Below, in pieces: positions 31,423-42,200 of a stretch of 64,000 nucleotides of DNA. The stretch comes from Maniola hyperantus (taxonomy: Eukaryota > Arthropoda > Insecta > Lepidoptera > Nymphalidae), in assembly GCF_902806685.2 (NCBI RefSeq), contig NC_048563.1, positions 3,129,098 through 3,193,097 on the forward strand, read 5' to 3'. Positions within the stretch are counted from its first letter, which is position 1, and each line of letters opens with the position of its first letter. The notes under the pieces were generated by a model, which did not search any database, was not told the origin of the DNA, and saw only the letters and a program-made list of their open reading frames with translations. Position numbers and translations under genes: made by a program.

Positions 31423-31662
31423 CTAGCTGACACCCGCGACTTCGTTCGCGTGGATTCAGGTTTTTAAAAATCCCGTGGGAAGTCGTTTATTTTCCGGGAT
31501 AAAAAGTAGCCTATGTCACTCTCCGTCTTTGACTATATACCCATGCAAAAGTCACATCAATCCGTTGCCACGTGATTGAAGGAGAAACCAACAAACAAAC
31601 ACACCATAGATTATCTACTATATTGAAACACACTTTTGCATTTATAATAAGGGTACTGATGT
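31423..31662 (-). mobile_element. Helitron family A
   Basis: ctagctgacacccgcgactt at the left, acttttgcatttataataag at the right, with a small internal rearrangement near 31605. Confidence 0.7.
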
Positions 31663-31975
31663 CTGTAGATATGAACTGAGCTCTGCTCTGTGGTTATATT
31701 CGCTGTCTCTTTGGGTTTGTTTGAAGTTTGAACTATAAAGTACATTGGTTTGAACCATTTACTTATTGTTTGAACTTCATCCATGAATATCACTCAGTGA
31801 AGCAGCAATGAAAACCAACCAATGAGTTTGGTACCCGGTGGCTACCTATCATTCAGTGTCTAACACTGGTTAGCGAATCATCCCACTAGTGTATGCACCT
31901 TTAGAATATAATATATTTTTAGCAAATAAAAGACGGGTTTTAAGACATCAGATATGCAACTAGCGTGGCCCCCTC

Positions 31976-32296
31976 AGTCCCTCTCGCTCAAGCAGAGGTA
32001 CTTACTTGTGAAATGTTCACTTCAGCTAATTGTAGTCTAGTATATTGCAACCCACCATTGCACAATAACTTCAAAAACAACAAAACGAATCATTTATTTA
32101 TTTACAATACTTGAGTCAACTTAACCTCACTTCACGTTTGCCAAAATCTCACGTACAAATACATTTTGGCAAACAAAAAAAAGCGGCCACGGTGATAAGG
32201 ACACAACATAATCATTTTGTCACGTTCTAATACGAGCTTAAATGCATTTAGCTATCTCGCTCTAACAGTAAGTGTCACAGTAGGGCTACTTCTAAT
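31976..32296. repeat. Dispersed repeat, second copy of the 1-335 unit
   Basis: Same landmarks as positions 1-335. Its continuation is found after 33853, because a composite insertion splits it. Confidence 0.75.
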
Positions 32297-33838
32297 GGGG
32301 TGCCAGCCAGGTAACCTCCCAGTGTGCCTGAGTTCTGCTGGATCTTTTGGATGCATCGGGCATCCGAGGGGAAGAGCAGTATTCGAGCCGGTGCACCCCG
32401 GTAACATGGCTAATAATCTCTCTTCGGGGATATTGTTGGCCATGGCTAATGACCTGGCAGGGGGGAGGTTTCTCTGCGTGTCCCTCTGACTAACAGAGGG
32501 CGCAGCGGACGAGGCGGAGGATGGGACGCGGGCGACGAGTGCAGTTGTCACTCGTTGGGTCCCCGGGTCGGGAGGCGCACGCACTTGGTCGGTGCGCCTC
32601 GGACGTGCGGTGTGGGGACCTCGTCAGCGGGGTGACGGGGTCCCCGGTGGATGTCGCTGACTGGGTCGCGGTGGTTTGTTTCGGCGTTGGCGTGACCCAG
32701 TCGCCAGGCGACGCGCAGGAGTGCCGCTGGGTTTTAGTGAGTATTCCGGCCGCCGAGTCCCACATACCTTCCCTCCAGTTGGTTGGCTGGCTTCCAGGAG
32801 GGGAGGGATGCGTAAACGCATTTCCCAGTGACCGAAAAACCGGCCAAGTGCGAGTCAGGCTCGCGCAATGAGGATTCCGTACTACAGTCGTATTTTTTTG
32901 ACATTTTGCACGATAATTCAAAAACTATGATGCATAAAAATCTGTTTTAGAATGTTCAGGTGAAGACCTTTCATATGATACCCCTCTTGATATAGTCACT
33001 CACTTCGAAAGTTGAAAATACTAATTATTAGTTCATGACCTTGCTACTTGAAAATGTTCAAAAAGCCTTTCTAAGGTATTTATATAAAAATTGCACGGGT
33101 ATTACCCATTTATGTATCCCACAAAATTTCTCCAAGGGCACTTGGGTTTCCACTCGCTCAAAACCCGAAGAGACTGCGACCAAATTGGTACAATTTGCAA
33201 GATTCTTAGGGGTGTGATCGACTGCTCTGAACTACACAACAAGCTCTTCTGCGTTTATGCACCCTCTAATTACAGCTATCTCCGCCACCGCTCCAAATTT
33301 TTCGTAAGTCCGTTTAGTCGTACGGTAGCGCGCTCCAGTCAGTGCTCACCCATACCGCGCACTTTGGCTGCGCTCAACGCTCTGCTGAAGGAGTCCCCTC
33401 GCTGTGACATATTTGCTGACAAATGAGCTGACCTCATGGGTCAGATTTTGCACTTTTGTGAAAATTTATAATTTTGCTTTTTAAAATTTATAATTTTAAC
33501 AATTTTTGTATGTATGTTTATGTTAGTTTGTACTCGTAGTTTAATTAGTGTAATTGGCTTTATGGCCGTTCTAATTAAATAATAAATAAATAAATAATAA
33601 TAATAATAATGACCACAATTTAATTGTTTTTGTGTGATCTAACCCTAAATTCACGGTTTTCCGATTTTTCCACGAATGTCATCTATAAGATCTACCTACC
33701 TGCCAAATTTCATGATTCTAGGTCAACGGGAAGTACCCTGTAGGTTTCTTGACAGACAGACAGACATACAGACAGACAGAAAACAAAGTGATCCTATAAG
33801 GGTTCCGTTTTACCTTTTGAGGTGCGGAACCCTAAAAA
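32297..33838 (+). mobile_element. Composite retroelement insertion with 15-bp target duplication
   Basis: Flanked by agggctacttctaat at 32282-32296 and 33839-33853. It consists of a GC-rich 5' segment (32297-32830, no recognisable protein, perhaps LINE 5' region) followed by a family C repeat (32831-33838). The family C part is itself interrupted by a Jockey/CR1-like LINE tail (33036-33608). Confidence 0.75.
33036..33608 (+). mobile_element. Non-LTR retrotransposon tail nested in family C
   Basis: A reading frame reads HGYYPFMYPTKFLQGHLGFH through ALNALLKESPRCDIFADK with one frameshift near 33088. A 3' UTR with aattggctttatggccgttc and a (taaa/taa)n tail follow. The motif atgacc flanks it (end of the left family C half and start of the right half). 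A 3' UTR copy in reverse is at 43895-44100. Confidence 0.75.
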
Positions 33839-34381
33839 AGGGCTACTTCTAATAGTCCTTATTCTGAGGATTTTATAAATAAAAGCTGAAATACAGTGAA
33901 AACTTATCATAATTTATTGGTCAGTAGGCACATAATTTATAACAATTCATTTATTTTCTATAATAATACTTTTTAAATTGGCTTAAAATTTAAATACAAT
34001 AATTTCAAGTAATAATTCAATTATGTAGGTAGTAATTTCAAGTAGTAATAATTTCAAAGAGAGAGGGAGACAACAGTTTACCAACAAACCGCTCTACAAA
34101 ACCGCTATCTCTTTCTAAAGTTCGATGTACAATATTTTCTGCTGGCTACTGTATTTTTCCCACTTGCTCGGAAATTGTTTCGTTGTAAAAAATAAACGGC
34201 AGTCGGTTTTTTTCTGTACATGATAACCATTTATTATTGATTAAATTATTGATTCAACTAAAAAGGACGTCAAATCATTGTGACGTCACATGCCAGTATT
34301 TCATAGAAACTCGCATACTAAACGCGTGTTTTGACGCTTTATAAAAAGATACTGATTTGACTCGTTGTCAAATACCAGATT

Positions 34382-34790
34382 AAAGGTTCGTACGCACCTG
34401 AGCGGCGCGGCGCGGCGCTTCAGTCCGACTGCAGAACGCGTCACCTCAGGCCGCTCGACGGTGCCTACCGCACTACAACTTCAGTACGCGGCACCTCGCG
34501 TCACTTGCGCGTCACTTTTATACCCGTTCGCGTACGAGCGCGAAGCGCCGTGCCGCGCCGCTGGGTATGTCGCACTAGCGTCACTGCACTGCGCGTCGCT
34601 TCGCTGCGCTTCAAAATATTCTCTCCAGCCGTGCCGCGCGGCAACGCGCGGTGAAGCGCTGTGCAGCGCCGCTCTAGTGCGATATGCGCCATACAAAATG
34701 ATAGAAATGATATTTTGACGCTCTGTGCCGCGACGTGCAGCTCGCTGAAGCGCCGCGCCGCGCCGCTCAGGTGCGTACGAACCTTTACAG
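34382..34790. mobile_element. GC-rich PIF/Harbinger-like MITE with TTA duplication
   Basis: TIRs of about 40 bp (aaggttcgtacgcacctgag...) face each other, and TTA flanks both ends. The interior is unusually GC-rich with many gcgccg/cgcgcg words. This produces overlapping ORFs on both strands that resemble no protein. Confidence 0.75.
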
Positions 34791-34917
34791 GTCTAAATTT
34801 AGTGCTATCCTTTTCCGCAAGTAACATTATTAAAGAGATAGCAATAGATTTAGATGTGCCATTTAATTTAGTTTAGAGATTGTGTACAACGGAATCAGAC
34901 TCATTGTTAATACTTGA

Positions 34918-35030
34918 TACACGCGCAATAATATGTATTTATGTAGGTGTGACACAAGGTGGCAACAAGTTCAAAAAATTCCCGTTGTGTAACAGTGTTA
35001 CTCAACGGGAATAACCCCCAATGTGGGTAT
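34918..35030. mobile_element. Hairpin MITE, copy 2
   Basis: cacgcgcaataatatgta, gtgtgacacaaggtggcaac and cagtgttactcaacgggaat match the copy at 25511-25650. The right arm is shortened. Confidence 0.65.
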
Positions 35031-35316
35031 GTCACCTTAAGTAAGCTAAGTTAAGAATAAAATTAGTAATTAGTAAATAGCCTGCGTTTCCTTCAGTCCA
35101 CCCTACACGTACTTGCCGCTTACGTAACGTAACTGGCTACGACTGACTGCTACGACATATGCGATATTTATTTGTTAACACCGTAGATAGAGTAATAAAG
35201 GTAGATGCAGGAACGTTTGCTTTCTCATTCGCACTAAAAAGAGAGCACAGATAAAGTTACTAATGTGATAAACAGCTAACCTATTTTTGTCCCTTATCGT
35301 GTAACTGGTTTTTAGG

Positions 35317-35364
35317 GTTCCGTACCTCAAAAGGAAAAACGGAACCATTATAGGATCACTTTGT

Positions 35365-35395
<31 letters not shown>

Positions 35396-35625
35396 TTGTC
35401 TGTCAAGAAACCTACAGGGTACTTCCCGTTGACCTAGAATCATGAAATTTGGCAGGTAGGTAGATCTTATAGCTGACATTTGGGGAAAAATCTGAAAACC
35501 GCGAATTTAGGGTTAGATCATACAAAAAAAATTAAATTGTGGTCATGAACTAATAATTAGTATTTTCAATTTTCGAAGTAATATAACTATATCAAGTGGG
35601 GTATCATATAAAAGGGCTTTATCTG
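35317..35625 (-). mobile_element. Family C repeat, truncated
   Basis: Starts agggttccgtacctcaaaag with an expanded (tgtc)n run, stops at 'aaagggctttatctgtgcac' and passes into (gt)n. Confidence 0.7.
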
Positions 35626-36240
35626 TGCACTGTGTGTGTGTGTGTGTGTCTATGTTCACCACCGACCAGAAATAAAAGCGATTCACAACACCGACTTCAC
35701 AAGTAGTGTGGTGCAAAAGTAATCTGTGTGTGGTGCACCGTATATGTTATTGGTCTGTGGTGCACCGGTGTGGTGTAGTCACAGCATAGAGGGTCACAGG
35801 GTGTGGTAATTATTTACGATGACGGGTAATTATCACAGAGTACATTGAATATAGGGGTAGTAATTATTCATCCAAGATGTTACACTCTTTGTTCACAACA
35901 AGTTCACAATCACAAATTGATCACAAAATCAAGGTCGCCTGCCACCACCAGCCACTCGTCAACAAAAAGTAAAACCAAACATCGGTTTTATCACCTCTGT
36001 GGTCTGCTGAGTGTAGGCCTGATATCCAGGGCCGTAAAATAAATTTAAAAAAAAACTTTCTGTCTGTGTCCTGTGATTGTGTGTAATTCCATGTGGTGTA
36101 CCTACATAGAGTAGGATGTACATATATGGTGGTGGTGTACGTAGTATCCATATTAATCTGTGGTGGTGGTGTAAAACACAGACCAATAACATTCAAGTGA
36201 CATTCAATAACATTGGTGTAAAATAAAATTGATGAAGTGA
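35626..36240. other. Upstream region of BRD8 with TG-rich simple sequence
   Basis: (gt)n at 35629-35650, then recurring tgtggtg words on both sides. No reading frame of note. The BRD8 promoter and 5' UTR should lie here, but no core promoter motif stands out. Confidence 0.45.
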
Positions 36241-36273
36241 CTTTTCTCAAGTATATAAATTAATGTAATCAAA

Positions 36274-39200
36274 ATGAGCTCGCTGCAAGAGCGCCTGCAG
36301 CAATTCCGCGCGCCGATGGATGCGTGGAGCACGCGAGAGCAGCTGTGCCTCGCGTCTGCGGTGCTGCGTAGCGGAGACCAGAATTGGATGTCCGTGTCGC
36401 GAGCCCTGAAGACAGCAGGTGAGGCGGGCCGACCGCCGGACTGGTACTCACAGAAGAGGTAGAAACATGCGATTTTCTATGTCCTTCAAGACCAAAGTGA
36501 ATAGAGGCATCCTCTAGGCAAGCTTGGTTGCAGTGCAGTCAAGCAATATTCTATAAACAAAATAAAATGTGGGTATTTATAATATAGAAAGGATTTCAGA
36601 AATTATCAGCAAAGCCAGAGCATTCCAGCTTATTATATTTTAATGTGCTATCATAACTAGACTCAAGACTGCATCAAAGAGGTTTTATTTACAAAACTAT
36701 TCCAGCCTGTTCTGGATTAAATCCATACTAATAAATGTGAAAGTGTGTCTCTCTGTCTGCTAGCTTTTCACTGCCCAACAGACCAATTTGATGAAATTTG
36801 GTATAGAGTTATCTTATATCCCGGGGAAGGACATAGGCTACTTTTTATCCTGGAAAATTAGAGTTAGGGATTGTTAAAAACCTAAATCCACCCGGAGGAA
36901 GTCGCAGGCATCAGCTAGTCAATATATATTTCTATGTCTTTTAGGCGCAGCTGGCGCTGGGTATGCTGCTGGCTGGTATGTCACTCTCCAGCTCTTTGAC
37001 TATACCCATGCAAAAAATCTCGTCAATCTGTTGCACCATTGCGACGTGGGTAGTGATTATAAAAATAAAATAAAAACTTTTCTTATTCAAATAAATTTTT
37101 ACAAGTACTTTTGGTACAGTACTTTAATAGTCGGATGCATCTACCACTGGTTCGGAATGCCTTTCCTACCGAGAAGAACCAGCAAGAAACTCGGCGGTTG
37201 CTCTTTTCAAATATTTGATATACAAGATTATGCCATGTATAAAAAGTATTTGCAGGTCAAATCCACGCTCTTTTATCATTTAGATAATCTTGAATTGTGT
37301 AATATGCTTTTTTCAGGAGCATATTTTTAATAGATTTTTAAATTTGTGCAAAGGTAAGTCCAAAATAGTTTGCGGGATTTTATTATAAAAGGTTATACCC
37401 TCTCGAAACTCTTCCAGCTGTGCAGCCCAATATGGAGCCCTACTGGAGAATGTTGAGACACCGAAGCGCAAGAAGCGCAACTCTGAGGGTGCTGTGGAGA
37501 CGCCGCAGGAGAGCATCCTGAAGACCCTCACTCAGCAGCGCATCCAGGAGATACAGAACACGCTGCAGGAGATGAACACACAGTATGACCAGATCAAGGT
37601 AACACTATCACAGGTTGATTCTTTATGCAAAAAAGTCAGCCTTTCTGTCTGTCCCTGCTGACAGTGGCCTGTTTGTAGCGTTTTTCATATTTTTTTGTGG
37701 ATTAAAACTCCTCTAGTGTGATTGAACTACATACAGCGCCATCTAGCGCGGAATCAACAGAAGTTACTGTCTCCATGTTAGCACATTGTGTACAAAGCTG
37801 CAGGTGTATAAAGGACTTGTGTGAGCACTCTGAAGTGAGTTAAGAACCAGAACATGCTTAACTTGGGTTAGTTGGGTTGTGAAAAGCTAGCAGACAGACA
37901 GACACACATCCACATTTATAATATTGGTATGAATTGCTTTTTCCTAATGCCAATAAAGAAGTTTCACTTCAAAAAATTGTATGATAAATGTTTGAAATAC
38001 AGAATGAAATCACTGAAGTCCGTAATCCAGCCACACCAGACGAGAGAATCCAGGAACTCTGGGCGGGCATAGAGACGGCGAAACGCGCGCGAGAGAGAGA
38101 GAACGCGAAGCGCGCCGCCTGGTTGAAAGAGCGGGAGGAAAGACGCGCTAGGACTGAGAGGGCGTGGCGACCGACGCAGACTCCGCCCCCTGCTATAGGT
38201 AATTTTACTAGTTTTACGGCTCTAGGTTCCTTGATAGGTTATGTGCCCAACCACCTCAATCGATCATATCCAGGAGCATAATATTATCTCAGCATACTTG
38301 GACCCAGCCACACCAGACGAGGGAATCCAAGAACTCTGGGCCAGCAAAGAGACAGCGAAACGCGCGCAAGAGAGAGAACGCTAGTCTATAAAATAAAATA
38401 AAAGACATACAGTGGACCCCCGACAATCCGGCCCCTGTCTAATCCGGCACCCCCTGTAATCCGACATGGTCCATTATATTTTATTATTGATTTTTTTCTT
38501 TGACAATCTTCGCTAATGCATGATTGAACAAGTTATAACTTGTACGTACCACCACTATTGTGCTCGACGAGTAGGGTACCTATTGTTTTTCTTCTGATTG
38601 CTTATTTGAATTTGAAGTTCTAATTATTAGAACTTCATTACAAATACAAACATCTGAAGTACAAATGAAGTATGATTTGTACTTCAGATTACAAGGTACT
38701 CTTTTGTAAAAAAATCCGGACAGACGGTAGTACTCTATAATCTGACAAATTCGAAAGTCTGACGCTGCCCTGCAAAATGTTTGTCGGATTACCGGGGGGT
38801 CCACTGTATTCTCAAAAGGACAGATTTTCACTCATAGGCTAGATTGCAATTTTAATGGAGTACTGTTGCCAGTACTTTACAATTTAAAAAAGATGATTTA
38901 GTATGTATTGTGGCAGGTACCCCTGTAACTCCGTCTTCGCCGTTGCTGACGTCACTGCTAAAGTCATCACCGGTGGTCACCACTCCACAGCACATACCAC
39001 ACCCCGCAACTATAGTTGGTGAGTTGTCATTTTTAGTGTTCCGTACCCGAACGGTGCCGATGGGACCTGTTACTAAGCCTCCGCTATTCATCTGTCTGTC
39101 TGACAGCGGGTTATCTCATGAACCATAATAGGTAGAGAGTTAAAATCTTCACCTTAATAATAAAAACCTAGATGGCCAATTTTAAAATTGACGAATTTCA

Positions 39201-42200
39201 AATTGAAAAAAATAAAATTGAAACATACCTAGTGCTATATTTTGCATGATGGTATGGAACCCTTGTTGTGCGAGTCTGATTCGCACTTAACATTATCCAT
39301 ATATCCAATATAGGATCCTTATAGGATCACTTCATTGTCTCTCAGTCTGTCAAGACCAGTCAAGGGAACCAAAACCTATTGCCCGATTGATACTTCCCGT
39401 TGACCTAGAATCATGAAATTTGGCAGGTAGGTAGGTCTAATAGCACAAGTAAAGGGAATAATTAGAAACTACGGATACCTAGTAAGCTGTGATAGCCTAG
39501 TAGTTAGGACGTCTGCCTTCTAATCGGAGGTTGGGGGGTTCGATCCCGGGGACGCACCTCTTTTCGGAGTTATGTGCGTTTTAAGTAATTAAATGTTACT
39601 TGACATCAAAGGTGTGTGCTACCAATCCGCACATAGCCAGCGTGGTAGACTATGGCCAAAACCTTTCTCTCTGAGAGGAGACCCGTACTCTGTATTGAGC
39701 CGGCGATGGGTTGATCATGATAATGATGATGATGACGGATACCGTGGTAACATCACAAAAAAAGATTTTTCCCTTGTGCGATGATACAGAACCCTTCCTG
39801 TGCGAGTCTGACTCGCACTTGATCGGTTTTTTTTTTTACCCGACGAGGGCAATGCCAAAAGAAGGGTTATGATTTTAGCAGTCCATGTATGTATGTATGT
39901 ATGTATATTTGTAACTATATTGTGTGTTCCACCGTAGCGCCTAAACTACAGAGCCGATTTTGATGTTTTTTTTTTTCATTTATTAGGATCACCAACAGCT
40001 AATCATCTACATCAAACACAAAATTAAAAATATAAAAGATAAAATGACGAGCTAACTAAAGGTAATCACCGTATGCGAATAAAGCGTCAGGTAATTTTAC
40101 TACTAAAAAATTTTTTTACAAAAAAAAAAACCGACTTCGATACACAAACAGTAAAAATTGAAAAATAATTTAATTTATTACCAAATATATTATGTATACA
40201 AGAGTTAATATAGTTCCATTATAATACTTTTTGGTGCCGGTGTATCGAAGTCGGTTTTTATTTTTTTTGTAAAAAAATTTTATTTCACAATTTTTAGTGG
40301 CCCCATGGAATTATGCTATGACTGGTTAAAAATCTACTGTTTACTAAGCTATTACACTGATCGCGAGCAATTTACTCTTATCCGTTGAGGAGTTCCAGTA
40401 TCTATCTTCGAAGATGTTCATCAGATCTTCACCAAATTTAAATGGGACCAACTTTGAAGTATACCCTTTCAAACAAAAAAAAAAAAGATTCCGACGAATT
40501 GAGAACCTCCTCCTTTTTTTGAAGTCGGTTAATAAGTTACTTAATTAAAAAATAATAATAATAATTACATAAATAAACTCTAAACTAATAAACAAATGTA
40601 GGTAAGCAGTTCATATGGCATCAAGTTAATTACTATGGTAATTTACTTAATGCCACATGAACTGAATTCCGGAATTTAACCAGTGAGTCCGCATGTAAGT
40701 CCAGCACATTGAGCTTATTATAAAGTTGACTTATTCTCGGGATTGGCGAGTTAGCACCCATAACTGTTGAGCGTCGAGGAAAAGATAAAGAAGAAATGAA
40801 TGAGGTGTCAATCGGTTCACTATTCTTTTACAGATTCCGTGTCCCCTTCAGCGGGTGCGCCCACTCTTTCTCTGTTGCTGGAGCAATCGGGACATGCTCA
40901 AGAGAGTAAGCACGCCGCCATAGAGCATATCAAGAGCCAGCTCGTACAGATTGAACACCAACTCAAAGGTACACAAAAAAACTCTTTTCAACTGGAATAA
41001 GAGCCAGAGAGGGTGGGCCTTCGTTATTTTATAAACGCTGAAAGTTTATCTGCGTATTTTGAATATGCTGAAATTTTAAACCGTTTAGTGCTTCTGCACC
41101 TCAAAAGGAAAAAGGAATCCTTATGGGATCACTTCGTTATCTGTCTATCTGTCCATTCGGGGGAATCAAAACCAATAGTTGACCTATGAAATTTGCAGGT
41201 AGCAATGTCTCAAAACACAAGTAATGAAAAAATTCGAAAACCGTGAATTTGTGGTAATAACGTGGAACAAAATTAAAAATTGTTATTTCTTGTACGATGT
41301 ACGGAACCCTTCGTGTTCGCGTCCGATTCGCTTTTGACCGGTTTTTCTCTATTCTCAGCCAACTCCCAGCCCCAGCAGAATCAACCCACCCACACAGTGG
41401 CCACAGTGGATATCGACGACATAGAGATAAAGGCTGAGGATGTGTATGCATTCCGCGACGTGGACATACATATACCACCCGTCACCACCATGCACAAGAC
41501 TCCAGTCAGGTGAGCTTTACTTGACACTTCAATACACCTATACGCGTGTGCCTTGTTTCAGTTTTAAACAAATTTAAGATAGCGAGACTGAAAAGTAGAC
41601 AGCGCCATCTAGAATCAAATTTAGCATAAATCAAACTTACTAGAAAATTGCGAAAATTAATAAAATTAAACAATATACAATTACTTCACCACAATTGACG
41701 AATTGATTGATGATTAAATAAATAAATAAATAAAAATCTTTTTTACTCGTATAAACTTTTACAAGCACTTACGAATAGTCGGATGCATCTACCACTGGTT
41801 CGGAATGCCTTTCCTACCGAGAAGAACCAGCAAGAAACTCGGCGGTTGCTCTTTTCAAATATTTGATATAGGTACAAGATTATGCCATGTATAAAATAGT
41901 ATTTGCAGTGCTGTGCGTTGCTGGAACGAGCTGCAGGTCAAATCCACGCTCTTTTATCATTTAGATAATCTTCAATTGTGTAATATGCTTTTTTCAGGAG
42001 CATATTTTTAATAGATTTTTTAAACTTGTGCAAAGGTCAAAGTCCAAAATAGTTTGCGGGATTTTATTATAAAAGGATTCATCATGATTGGCGATTGATT
42101 GATGTCAGACAGATAACAGAGTGACATTCAAAGGCTTCCAATTCCAAATTCCAATGGTTCCGTACCCAAAGGGTATTTTGGGTATGGAACCCTAAGTTCT

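Noticed and set aside
32217..32921. ORFs of 90-143 codons in the GC-rich block
   Set aside because: Frames overlap on both strands, composition reflects GC content, and the block is flanked by a target duplication, so it is transposon non-coding sequence.
34365..34827. Three overlapping ORFs of 71-117 codons
   Set aside because: They all lie in the GC-rich MITE, overlap on both strands and read only internal repeats.
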